Assembly: GCA_002455255.1 (NCBI GenBank)
Contig: DKKL01000007.1
Coordinates: 227,240 to 281,679 of the forward strand
Source of the DNA: Candidatus Tepidiaquacellales bacterium UBA6667
Lineage (GTDB): Bacteria; Bacteroidota; Ignavibacteria; Tepidaquicellales; Tepidaquicellaceae
Reading direction: 5' to 3'
Length of the DNA stretch: 54,440 nucleotides
Numbering within the stretch: the stretch's first letter is position 1; every line of letters starts with the position of its first letter. The notes under the pieces are model-generated. The model was not told where the DNA came from, did no database searches, and saw nothing but the letters and a program-made list of their open reading frames with translations. Both the position numbers and the translations under genes were made by a program. Positions 28,487-37,063 of this stretch are shown here, piece after piece.

Positions 28487-28978
28487 ATGAAAGAATTATT
28501 ATTAAGCTACACCAGATATAATCACTGGGCAAATGAAAAGATTTGTTTTAAGCTGACAGGATTACCTGCGGAGCTTTTGGATAAACAAGTGAAAAGCAGT
28601 TTTGATACAATCAGAAAAACATTATATCATTTATGGGATGCAGAACTAATTTGGTATGAAAGAATAAAAGGATTTTCGTTTGATAAATGGCCAAGTGAAT
28701 CATTTAATGGGGATATAGTGGAAGCAGTACAGCTCTTACTGACAAACTCAAACAGGTTTTCTGATATGGTTTCAACCGAAGGAGATGAATTTATAAGTAA
28801 AACCATCTCATATAAGAATATGGAAGGAAAAGAGTTTAATAATCCGGTTTGGCAACTGATAATGCACTGTATGAATCATTCCACATTTCACAGAGGGCAG
28901 ATAGTAACGATGTTACGGCAATTTGATGTAAAGGACATACCGGGAACGGATTTGATTTTATATTTCAGAAGTATTTAA
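28487..28978 (+). CDS. DinB-fold metal-binding protein
   Basis: 163 residues forming a predicted four-helix bundle. The expected metal ligands are His in LYHLWDAELIWYER (about residue 46) and the two histidines of NHSTFHRGQI (about 132-136). DinB/YfiT-type proteins are thiol-dependent transferases or of unknown role. No neighbouring thiol-biosynthesis gene is seen. The next gene, ptsI, follows after 9 bp. Confidence 0.85.
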   Translation: MKELLLSYTRYNHWANEKICFKLTGLPAELLDKQVKSSFDTIRKTLYHLWDAELIWYERIKGFSFDKWPSESFNGDIVEAVQLLLTNSNRFSDMVSTEGDEFISKTISYKNMEGKEFNNPVWQLIMHCMNHSTFHRGQIVTMLRQFDVKDIPGTDLILYFRSI

Positions 28979-28987
28979 ATTAAACTG

Positions 28988-30712
28988 ATGGGTGAAGAAA
29001 TTTTCAGAGGAATTCCGGCATCACCGGGAATATCAATGAGCATTGCTTATGTATATTCTCGCAGTAAGACTATTGTTGATATTTCAGAATTAAGCAAGAA
29101 GGATATTGAAAATGAGTTGCTTGATTTTGAAAAAGCAATACAGCTTTCACTTAAGGAATTGAAAAAAATTCATTCCATTTCTACTGAGAGAATAGGAGAA
29201 GAAAAATCAAAAATATTTGATGTTCAGATAGAAATTTTAAACGATACATTATTTTTAAATCAGGTTAAAGAACGAATAATAAAAGAAAATAAAACTGCGG
29301 GATTTATATTTGATAATGAAATAAGTAAAATTGAAAATGTGTTAATGGCAGGAGATGAATATATGAGAGAACGGATATCAGATTTTACTGATGTGAAAAA
29401 CAGAGTAATTAGAAATATGAAACGGGAGAAACTTGTTTCTAAAGTTGAAGAGAACTCTATAATTGTAGCACACGAGTTAACCCCTGCCGATACAATTTTA
29501 TTTTCAAGAAGAAAAGTTCAAGGTTATATAACGGATTTAGGCGGGGTTACATCTCATGCGGCGATTATATCAAGAGCATTGCGGGTACCTGCAGTAGTCG
29601 GAACAAAAAATTTCTCTAAAAATGTACTGACAGGGGATTTTTTAATTATTGACGGATTTAACGGAGTTGTAATTTTAAATCCATCAAAAGAAACGATTGA
29701 AACATACGGAAGAAGACTCATTGAAGTAAAAGAATATGAGCAGAAACTTTTTAAAGTAATTGATTTACCAAGCGAAACCAAAGACGGAAAAAAAATTGAA
29801 TTATCTGTAAATATTGAATTTGACGAAGAAATAGATTTTGTAACGAAATACGGACATTGCGATATTGGCCTATACAGAACAGAACATTTATTTCTGGAAG
29901 CAGGAGATTTTCCTCCGGAGTCTTATCAGGTAAAAGAATATACACACATCTCAGAGGTAACATATCCGAAGTGTGTAACAATAAGAACCTATGATATAGG
30001 AGGGGATAAATTACTTCCATCTTCACAAAAAGAGGATAACCCCTATCTTGGATGGCGGGGAATCAGAATTTGTCTCGACAGAGAAGAGATTTTTAAAGAA
30101 CAGCTTTCTGCTATATTAAGAGCATCAACAAAAAAAAATATTAAGATTTTATTTCCGATGATATTTTCAATAGATGAAGTCAGACGCGCAAAAGAAATAT
30201 TGGAGGAAGTAAAAGTTTCACTTGCTAAAAAGGGAAAGCTTTTTGATTCACACATAAAAGTTGGAATTATGATTGAAGTTCCATCAGCAGTTTTTTTAGC
30301 AGAGGAACTTGCAAAAGAAGTTGACTTTTTCAGTATCGGAACGAATGATTTGATTCAATATATACTTGCAGTTGACAGAGGGAACGAGAGAATATCAGAC
30401 AGGTATCAGGAATTTCATCCGGCAGTATTAAGGGCTGTATTTAAAGTAATACAAGCCGCACATAAAAATAAAATTCCTGTTTCGGTTTGCGGTGAAATGG
30501 CATCATACAAACTTGCAAGTATTGTTCTTATAGGGTTTGGAGCAGACGAACTTAGCGTAACCCCATCAGAATTTACAGAAATAAAAAGTATAATCAGGTC
30601 AGTAAATTTTAAGGAGTTAAAAAAGTTTGCATTAACATTGCTTGAATTACCGACAGAAAAAGAAATTAAAAAAGAAGTGAACAATTTTTTTGAAAATTTA
30701 ATTATAAATTAA
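28988..30712 (+). CDS. ptsI: PTS enzyme I (phosphoenolpyruvate-protein phosphotransferase)
   Basis: 574 residues. The N-terminal HPr-binding domain is followed by the swivelling domain with the phosphorylated histidine in GGVTSHAAI (about residue 188). The C-terminal PEP-binding barrel has LYRTEHLFL (about 298), GIMIEVPSAVFLAEEL (about 428) and the active cysteine in VCGEMAS (about 502). It moves phosphate from PEP to HPr. No HPr or EII gene is in the window; whether this lineage uses it for sugar uptake or regulation is not visible here. A sugar-phosphate isomerase gene starts 6 bp downstream. Confidence 0.95.
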   Translation: MGEEIFRGIPASPGISMSIAYVYSRSKTIVDISELSKKDIENELLDFEKAIQLSLKELKKIHSISTERIGEEKSKIFDVQIEILNDTLFLNQVKERIIKENKTAGFIFDNEISKIENVLMAGDEYMRERISDFTDVKNRVIRNMKREKLVSKVEENSIIVAHELTPADTILFSRRKVQGYITDLGGVTSHAAIISRALRVPAVVGTKNFSKNVLTGDFLIIDGFNGVVILNPSKETIETYGRRLIEVKEYEQKLFKVIDLPSETKDGKKIELSVNIEFDEEIDFVTKYGHCDIGLYRTEHLFLEAGDFPPESYQVKEYTHISEVTYPKCVTIRTYDIGGDKLLPSSQKEDNPYLGWRGIRICLDREEIFKEQLSAILRASTKKNIKILFPMIFSIDEVRRAKEILEEVKVSLAKKGKLFDSHIKVGIMIEVPSAVFLAEELAKEVDFFSIGTNDLIQYILAVDRGNERISDRYQEFHPAVLRAVFKVIQAAHKNKIPVSVCGEMASYKLASIVLIGFGADELSVTPSEFTEIKSIIRSVNFKELKKFALTLLELPTEKEIKKEVNNFFENLIIN

Positions 30713-30718
30713 CAACAA

Positions 30719-31768
30719 ATGACAGAACTTGAAATAAAAAAGTTTGATAAAGGAAATATGTTTTCAGTTTTAAGAGATTTTTATTTACAATGTGAAGATG
30801 CTTTGAGGATAGCAGATTCAGTGGACTTGTCAGATTTTGATTTTACTGGAATTGATAATATAGTTTTAAACGGACTTGGCGGATCTGCAATTGGTGGTGA
30901 TTTGGTCAGAGGTTATTTGCAATATTCTTTACCGGTGCCAATGTATATAAACAGAAATTATTCAATGCCCGGATTTGCATCAGATAAAACACTTTCAGTA
31001 ATATCAAGTTATTCAGGGGATACGGAAGAAACAAATGCTGCGTTTTTAGATTCACTAAATAAGAATTGTAAAATAATTTGTATAACAAGCGGAGGAAAAG
31101 TAGAAGCATTAGCAAAAGAAAATAATTTACCTGTTTTTAAATTGCCCAAAGGATATCAACCAAGATGTGCGGTAGGATATTCATTTCTAATAGTTTTGAA
31201 AATTATGCAAAAGTTAAAACTTGCAGAAATAAATGAAAAAGAGATTGAGGCGACGATTAAAATTATTAAGGAATTATCAGGAGTTTATACACAACAAAAT
31301 GAAATGAATACGGCGTTAATAACTGCTGAAATATTAAAAGGAAAATTGCCGTTAATATATTCCGGAATTGATGTAATGGATGTGGTTAACTACAGATGGA
31401 GAGGGCAAATTTGCGAAAATGCGGAAACTCTTGCATTCGGAAATGTATATCCTGAAATGAATCACAACGAACTTGTAGGGTGGAGAATAAACAAAGAAGT
31501 TATGAAAAATATCGTTGTGATATATTTACGAGACAAAGATGATAATGAAAGAATAAAACTGAGGATGGATATAACAAAAGAAATTTACAAGAGATATTCA
31601 GATAAGATTATTGAGATTTCCGGAAACTCTGAATTTAAACTTGCGAGAATATTTGAGATGATATATCTTGGAGACTGGATAAGTTTTTATCTGGCAATAT
31701 TAAACGAAGTTGACCCGTCAGAGATAGAGCCAATACATTATCTTAAGAAGAAATTAAGCGAAGTGTGA
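30719..31768 (+). CDS. Bifunctional phosphoglucose/phosphomannose isomerase
   Basis: 349 residues. SIS-domain fold with GLGGSAIGGDLV (about residue 46), SSYSGDTEETNAAF (about 99) and a C-terminal bact-PGI_C part (about 185-345) with NHNELVGW and the lysine-containing final helix. It interconverts glucose-6-phosphate or mannose-6-phosphate with fructose-6-phosphate. It is packed 6 bp after ptsI, a sensible pairing for hexose-phosphate metabolism. Confidence 0.92.
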   Translation: MTELEIKKFDKGNMFSVLRDFYLQCEDALRIADSVDLSDFDFTGIDNIVLNGLGGSAIGGDLVRGYLQYSLPVPMYINRNYSMPGFASDKTLSVISSYSGDTEETNAAFLDSLNKNCKIICITSGGKVEALAKENNLPVFKLPKGYQPRCAVGYSFLIVLKIMQKLKLAEINEKEIEATIKIIKELSGVYTQQNEMNTALITAEILKGKLPLIYSGIDVMDVVNYRWRGQICENAETLAFGNVYPEMNHNELVGWRINKEVMKNIVVIYLRDKDDNERIKLRMDITKEIYKRYSDKIIEISGNSEFKLARIFEMIYLGDWISFYLAILNEVDPSEIEPIHYLKKKLSEV

Positions 31769-31791
31769 GCAAAAAAATAACATTTTATTTA

Positions 31792-31825
31792 GGACAGTAA
31801 TAACTAAATTTATAGACAAATGTCC
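31792..31825. promoter_or_regulatory. Candidate operator of RES/Xre module 1
   Basis: GGACA at 31792-31796 and TGTCC at 31821-31825 form an outer inverted repeat, and GACAAATGTC (31815-31824) is a compact dyad just before the antitoxin ATG at 31830. The GACAAAT core also occurs in the leader of the second RES/Xre module, which suggests related antitoxin operators. Confidence 0.5.
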
Positions 31826-31829
31826 AAAA

Positions 31830-32351
31830 ATGGATTATTATAATAGTAATAATAATAGTAATATTGAAGAAAATATCTATTCGGAATTAGATAAAGAAAT
31901 AGATATTTTAGTGAATGAAACCGGTACAATATTTTATAAAAAAAGTAATAAAAAAATTAAGTTCAAAGATATTTTCAAAAATAAAACAGAACTTCGGTAT
32001 ATTATAAGTATTGGTGTTTCTTATTCATTTTATAGAGCTTTAAAAAAATTTGCACCATTTAACGAAGAAGAATGGGCTGAGTTTTTAGATATATCTTCCA
32101 AATCAATTCAACGCTTAAAAAATGATGATAAAAAATTTAAACCAATATATACAGAAAAAATTATGGAAATTGCCGAAATAGTAAGTATTGGAAGAGAATT
32201 ATTTGGAAATTTTAAAAAGTTTAAAATTTGGCTTGAGACACCAAATTTTGCATTTGGAAATATAAAACCAAAAGAATTACTAACCGACAGCTATGGTATT
32301 GAAATGTTAAAAACAGAATTAGTAAACTCAGAACAAGGGATTTTTATTTAA
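31830..32351 (+). CDS. Xre/MbcA/ParS-type antitoxin of RES module 1
   Basis: 173 residues. A low-complexity Asn-rich N-terminus is followed by a helix-turn-helix-like part (WAEFLDISSKSIQRLKND, about residues 85-105) and the C-terminal toxin-binding domain (DUF2384) with FKIWLETPNFAFGNIKPKEL and a tail (GIEMLKTELVNSEQGIFI) typical of RES antitoxins. It neutralises the toxin by covering its NAD site and represses the operon. Its stop overlaps the toxin start by one base (TAATG), so the pair is translationally coupled. Confidence 0.9.
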   Translation: MDYYNSNNNSNIEENIYSELDKEIDILVNETGTIFYKKSNKKIKFKDIFKNKTELRYIISIGVSYSFYRALKKFAPFNEEEWAEFLDISSKSIQRLKNDDKKFKPIYTEKIMEIAEIVSIGRELFGNFKKFKIWLETPNFAFGNIKPKELLTDSYGIEMLKTELVNSEQGIFI

Positions 32352-32800
32352 TGGAAGTATTCAGATTAGCCGGAAAAAAATATTCTAAAATTCTGACAGG
32401 AGCAGGAGCGGCAATAAATGGTGCGAGATGGAATTCAAAAGGTATTGAAATAATTTATACTTCTCAAAACAGAGCATTGACAATAGCCGAATTACTCGTT
32501 CATTATACCGCCGCAATAATACCTGAAAATTTTGAGTTGATTACGATGATGATACCTGATGAAATAGAATTTCAAGAAATAAAATTGAACGAACTCCCTG
32601 ACGATTGGAATATATTTCCCAATAATTATGAAACAAAAAAAATTGGTGATAAATTTATTACTGAAAATAAGTATTGTTTATTGAAAGTACCTTCGGTTGT
32701 AGTTAAGGGAGAATATAACATTCTTATAAATCCTGCACATATGCATTTCAAGAAAATTTATAAAAAAAGAACCGAAAAATTCAAAATTGATAACAGGTAG
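32351..32800 (+). CDS. RES-domain toxin, module 1
   Basis: 149 residues. The RES pattern is clear: NGARWNSKGIEIIYTSQN (Arg about residue 31) and the glutamate of TIAELLVHY (about 50). Characterised RES toxins (MbcT) degrade NAD+, and ParT ADP-ribosylates Prs; they share a fold with ADP-ribosyltransferases. Full length and with motif residues intact, so probably active. It closes a two-gene module inserted between a metabolic operon and nuoH. Confidence 0.92.
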   Translation: MEVFRLAGKKYSKILTGAGAAINGARWNSKGIEIIYTSQNRALTIAELLVHYTAAIIPENFELITMMIPDEIEFQEIKLNELPDDWNIFPNNYETKKIGDKFITENKYCLLKVPSVVVKGEYNILINPAHMHFKKIYKKRTEKFKIDNR

Positions 32801-32934
32801 TTTATTTGATTTCCCGGCAATTTATACTTATCCGAGTATTTTATCTTCATTTTATTTTTGAGTAATTTTTATGAAATTACAGATTAAATTGAATTTGTAA
32901 AAATCCTAAGTTTTAACGAAATAATCTTTATTTT

Positions 32935-33966
32935 ATGCCAGAATGGTTAATTGATTTACTTATTATTTTAGCAAAAATTGCCGTTGTTCACGGGGTTTTG
33001 CTGACAGGTGTTGCTTATTCCGTATATGCCGAAAGAAGAATTTCAGGTTTTGTTCAAAACAGATATGGACCGAACAGGGTTGGACCTGAAGGCTTACTGC
33101 AACCGCTTGTGGATGTTATAAAACTTCTTATGAAAGAAGATATAGTTCCTGAAAAAGCAAATAGAAGAATTCATGCTATGGCTCCGGGAATTTCAATCGT
33201 TGTTGCACTTTCAACTTTTGCTGTGATTCCTTTTGGAGATAAAATTGAACTGTTTGGAAGAACTATTCAGCTGCAAATTGCTAATGTTAATATAGGTATA
33301 TTATATATATTGGCTTTGCTTTCTCTTGGTGTATATGGCATTACTCTCAGCGGATGGTCTTCTAATAGTAAATATTCTTTGCTTGGTGGTTTAAGGTCAT
33401 CAGCTCAAATGATTAGTTATGAGCTTTCAATGGGTATTGCAGTTCTCGGAATAATAATAATGACAGGAACTCTTGAATTAAATAAAATTGTAGAACTTCA
33501 ATATGGCTGGAAATGGAATATAATTTTGCAACCGGTCGGATTTATAATTTTTCTTGTGGCATCCTTTGCGGAAACTAACAGAGCACCTTTTGACCTTCCG
33601 GAGGCAGAGCAAGAGCTCGTCGGAGGATATCATACAGAATATTCATCAATGAAATTTGCTATGTTTTTCCTTGCTGAATATGCGGCTATGATTGTAGCAT
33701 CTGCTGTAATAACAACTTTATATTTAGGCGGATGGCAGTTCCCTTATTTACAGGATTTTGGGTTACCTGCGATTGTTACAAGTATTTTACAGGTTTTAAC
33801 TTTTAGTATAAAAGTGGTTGCCTTAGTGTTTTTCTTTATATGGGTAAGATGGACATTACCAAGATTCCGATATGACCAGCTTATGGATTTGGGTTGGAAA
33901 GTTATGTTGCCACTTGCACTTTTAAACCTTTTTATAACCGCATTAGTAGTTTTATTATTGAACTAA
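32935..33966 (+). CDS. nuoH: NADH-quinone oxidoreductase subunit H
   Basis: 343 residues, about eight membrane spans. Two signatures: YAERRISGFVQNRYGPNRVG (about residues 31-50) and FAETNRAPFDLPEAEQELVGG (about 213-233), which line the quinone chamber and its link to the proton path. NuoH is the complex I subunit joining the peripheral arm to the pumps. It is normally within a nuo cluster, but here no other nuo gene is adjacent: a toxin-antitoxin pair lies before it and a thioredoxin gene after it. The protein itself looks intact. Confidence 0.95.
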   Translation: MPEWLIDLLIILAKIAVVHGVLLTGVAYSVYAERRISGFVQNRYGPNRVGPEGLLQPLVDVIKLLMKEDIVPEKANRRIHAMAPGISIVVALSTFAVIPFGDKIELFGRTIQLQIANVNIGILYILALLSLGVYGITLSGWSSNSKYSLLGGLRSSAQMISYELSMGIAVLGIIIMTGTLELNKIVELQYGWKWNIILQPVGFIIFLVASFAETNRAPFDLPEAEQELVGGYHTEYSSMKFAMFFLAEYAAMIVASAVITTLYLGGWQFPYLQDFGLPAIVTSILQVLTFSIKVVALVFFFIWVRWTLPRFRYDQLMDLGWKVMLPLALLNLFITALVVLLLN

Positions 33967-34020
33967 AACCTTTTAAACTGACTATAATTAATTAGTTATA
34001 AATTTTAATCAATTTTGAAA

Positions 34021-34503
34021 ATGAGAAAATATTTTTTAATTTTATTTATTACTTTAATTGTATCAAACTATTCGTTTGCTCAAAACTATACTGATTTTAC
34101 ACTCAGTGACCTTGAAGGAAACGAAGTAAAAATCAGTGAACTTTTAAAATCAGGACCTGTGTGGCTTGGATTTTGGGCTACCTGGTGTACGCCTTGCAAA
34201 GAAGAAATGAAATATATGAATCAACTATGGAATAAATATAAAGATAAGGGATTCACTTATGTTGCGGTTAATAATGATGATCAGAAGTCTTTATCAAAAG
34301 TAAAATCTTATATAGGTGCTAACGGATATGAGTTTCCTGTTGTGCTTGATGCTGACCAAAAAGTATTTGAGTCTTATCAGGGAAATGGACATCCTTTTTC
34401 CGTTTTTATTTCTCAAGACGGTAAAATTGTGGCTCAGCATCTTGGATATGTATCCGGAGACGAGAAAAAATTTGAAGAAGAAATTATAGGTCAGCTAAAA
34501 TAA
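34021..34503 (+). CDS. TlpA/ResA-like exported thioredoxin
   Basis: About 160 residues with a signal peptide (cleavage near NYSFAQ). WATWCTPCKEEM holds the CxxC redox site of the TlpA/AhpC-TSA group, and GNGHPFSVFI contains the cis-proline-side segment. The frame opens at TTG 34015, but ATG 34021 is two codons later and equally suitable. It probably reduces disulfides outside the cytoplasm, for instance in cytochrome or outer-membrane protein maturation. It starts a run of four envelope genes. Confidence 0.9.
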   Translation: MRKYFLILFITLIVSNYSFAQNYTDFTLSDLEGNEVKISELLKSGPVWLGFWATWCTPCKEEMKYMNQLWNKYKDKGFTYVAVNNDDQKSLSKVKSYIGANGYEFPVVLDADQKVFESYQGNGHPFSVFISQDGKIVAQHLGYVSGDEKKFEEEIIGQLK

Positions 34504-34536
34504 GCAATTATTTTTTTTATAATGTAAAACATTAAA

Positions 34537-36204
34537 ATGAAAAAATCTTTACTCACAATTCTGTTTGTGTTTTTTTCCATTCCTGTTTTTTCACAAATAT
34601 CAATACCTCCAATAAATCTCAAACTTGATGCTTCAGTGAACAATACTCTGAGATACGGAAGCGGTTATGAATATTTCGGACCTAATAAAAATTCCAAAGA
34701 GTATTTTGAAAACATTACTGATGCAAGGTTTACAATAAATGATGTTATTTTAGGTATAAGATATGAAATCAGTGACCCAATCGAATATGGTGTAGATTTT
34801 AAAGGAATAAAAAAGAGATTTATTGAATACAATAATGACATTGGAATATCACTTAGAGCGGGAGATTTTTTTGATATATTTTCACGAGGATTAACTTTGA
34901 ATGTATTTGAACAAAGGGAGCTAGCATATGATACAGGAATTGACGGTGTAAGGGTTACATATAAAAACAGATTAGGAAATAAAGAAACCCCGTGGGATGT
35001 GAGAGCACAAATAATCGGTGGGGATTTGGAGTATAGAGATTTTTTAATTTTATCAAGGGTAGAAGAATATAAAATCAGAAATATAAATTTTGATGTATCA
35101 CCAGTAAAACAATTTAAACTTGGTGGAAGTTATATTTACGCAACAGGTCAGATTCCAAGTGGTGGAGTATCAACTGACATAAAAGCATATTTACCGGAAG
35201 TAAATATGTCGGTGAATTTTAAAGATTTTCAATTTTATAGTGCATACGCCAGAAAGCATATAAACACTGCACCTAACAGTTTATATCCTGTTGAAATATC
35301 TGCTAACGGTGATGGATTTTATTCATCAATGTCATATTCCAAAGCAGGTATTGGAATCACTTTAGAATATAAAAATTACAGATTTGACTTAACAGCACCT
35401 GACAACAGAAGTGCTGACAGACCAACTAAAATGTTACCTTTTCAAAATCCTCCTACGGCAGTTAAAGAACATACATATACTTTAATTTCAAGAAATCCCC
35501 ATGTGGTAAACTTTAACGATGAAGTTGGAGGGCAGCTTGATATTTTATATTTAATGAACGATAAAATGACTTTGAATTTCAATGCGGCAATTTCTTCAGA
35601 ACATTATAATTATTCAAGGTTAGATTCATCAGGGATTATCGTTTATAACAGAATTGAAAGAAGTTCAAACTTCATTCCTGATCTAAACGATGCATTCAAT
35701 CCGTTTTGGGAAATATTTTTTGAAGCAGATTATGCCGTAAACAATCAGTGGAATATTAAAGGAGCATTTTCAAGACAAAGCTCTGTTGTTTATAATCATT
35801 CAAGACCATTAAATTCCGAAAAATTATTTTACACAACAATTCCATTGGAGATAAAATATATTATAAATTCTCAATACGCTTTGAAGTTAAATGTAGAGCA
35901 GCAATGGGCTCATAACTCGATAAGGTCAGGGGAAAAAAGTTATATGAATCAGTATGTATCTCTCAATCTTACAAAATCACCTGAACTTAGCTTTTCCGTC
36001 AATGCAGAATTTACTAATGACAAGGAAGAGCCAACCGGAAAAGACTTCTGGGCTCAGGGAGAAGTTTTGTATAAATTAAATCAAAAAAATACATTAACTT
36101 TAAGTTATGGAAGTGAGCGAGGCGGACTAAAATGTACTAATGGAATTTGTAGATTTGTAAATCCTTTTGAAGGATTCAGACTTATGTTAATGAGTCAATT
36201 TTAA
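34537..36204 (+). CDS. Outer-membrane beta-barrel protein, DUF6029-like
   Basis: 555 residues with a signal peptide (cleavage near VFSQ). The mature protein is rich in alternating polar/hydrophobic strands and ends in FRLMLMSQF, a terminal aromatic as in outer-membrane barrels. The segment RAGDFFDIFSRGLTLNVFEQRELAYDTGIDGVRV recalls the DUF6029 family, where a similar FGRGL/DGVR pattern occurs; this is from memory, so moderate confidence. It follows the thioredoxin by 33 bp and precedes an Omp28-like lipoprotein by 23 bp. Function unknown. Confidence 0.7.
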   Translation: MKKSLLTILFVFFSIPVFSQISIPPINLKLDASVNNTLRYGSGYEYFGPNKNSKEYFENITDARFTINDVILGIRYEISDPIEYGVDFKGIKKRFIEYNNDIGISLRAGDFFDIFSRGLTLNVFEQRELAYDTGIDGVRVTYKNRLGNKETPWDVRAQIIGGDLEYRDFLILSRVEEYKIRNINFDVSPVKQFKLGGSYIYATGQIPSGGVSTDIKAYLPEVNMSVNFKDFQFYSAYARKHINTAPNSLYPVEISANGDGFYSSMSYSKAGIGITLEYKNYRFDLTAPDNRSADRPTKMLPFQNPPTAVKEHTYTLISRNPHVVNFNDEVGGQLDILYLMNDKMTLNFNAAISSEHYNYSRLDSSGIIVYNRIERSSNFIPDLNDAFNPFWEIFFEADYAVNNQWNIKGAFSRQSSVVYNHSRPLNSEKLFYTTIPLEIKYIINSQYALKLNVEQQWAHNSIRSGEKSYMNQYVSLNLTKSPELSFSVNAEFTNDKEEPTGKDFWAQGEVLYKLNQKNTLTLSYGSERGGLKCTNGICRFVNPFEGFRLMLMSQF

Positions 36205-36214
36205 CAATAAATTC

Positions 36215-36219
36215 AGGAG
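36215..36219 (+). promoter_or_regulatory. Shine-Dalgarno sequence (unusual here)
   Basis: AGGAG lies 8 bases before the ATG at 36228. Nearly all other starts in the window lack such a site, as is usual for Bacteroidota, so the lipoprotein may be translated unusually well relative to its operon. Confidence 0.6.
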
Positions 36220-36227
36220 TTTTAAAT

Positions 36228-37019
36228 ATGAAAAAGTTATTAATATATACTTTATTTCTTCTTCCGGCTTTAACATTCTATTCTTGTGAAAGCAATGACG
36301 GAAGAATTGTAACAGGTATTTCAAATCTATCTGCTACAAACAAAACACTTGTGGAGTTATTCACAAACACAAGTTGTATTCCTTGTGTACCGGCTAATGA
36401 ATATCTTGACGGTATTATGAATTTAAACGGGATTACAATTAACGATACGAATGTAATATTGATAAGGTATCACACCAATCTATTCCCTGCTGATCCTTTT
36501 TATGAATATAATATACCTGATGCGAACGCAAGAATAACTTATTATAATGCAGCAAGTTCAAATCCAAGGGGTTATCTAAAAGGAACATTTATGGGTTTAT
36601 TTAATTCTAACAGTTGGACAAATCTTATAAATCAAAGACTTGCTTCAATTTCATCTTTTGGTTTAAACTCTATAAATTCTTACGAACCTGCCACCAGAAC
36701 AGGAAATATTGAAGTAATTATAGGGCAAATATCAGGGAATCAAATAAACGATCTTGTTATTCATGTTGTATTAACTGAAAATGATTTACAGTTTAACGGG
36801 CAAAACGGTGAAACTCATTTCGAAAATGTTATGAGAGATTTAATAACTCCATCATCAGGATTATCGGTATCGGTTTCTCCATCTCAAAGCGTTAATTTAA
36901 CATTTGATTATGCTATTGATCCTGTTATAAATATAAACGAAGCTAATTTTGTAATCTTTTTACAATCTGTATCAACAAAAGAAGTATTTGGAGTAGAAAA
37001 AGTAAAAGTTGTAAATTAA
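36228..37019 (+). CDS. Omp28-related lipoprotein with CxxC motif
   Basis: 263 residues. A type II signal peptide with lipobox FYSC (lipidated Cys about residue 20) indicates membrane anchoring. VELFTNTSCIPCVPAN (CxxC about residues 56-59) is the thioredoxin-like site of the Omp28 family, and a second, beta-rich domain follows. Omp28 relatives occur on Bacteroidota surfaces; their role is unclear. A thiol-redox function together with the TlpA-like gene two positions upstream is plausible but unproven. Confidence 0.82.
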   Translation: MKKLLIYTLFLLPALTFYSCESNDGRIVTGISNLSATNKTLVELFTNTSCIPCVPANEYLDGIMNLNGITINDTNVILIRYHTNLFPADPFYEYNIPDANARITYYNAASSNPRGYLKGTFMGLFNSNSWTNLINQRLASISSFGLNSINSYEPATRTGNIEVIIGQISGNQINDLVIHVVLTENDLQFNGQNGETHFENVMRDLITPSSGLSVSVSPSQSVNLTFDYAIDPVININEANFVIFLQSVSTKEVFGVEKVKVVN

Positions 37020-37063
37020 AATAATCTTTTTATTTTCCGTTTAGAATGGTATAAATTTATAAT

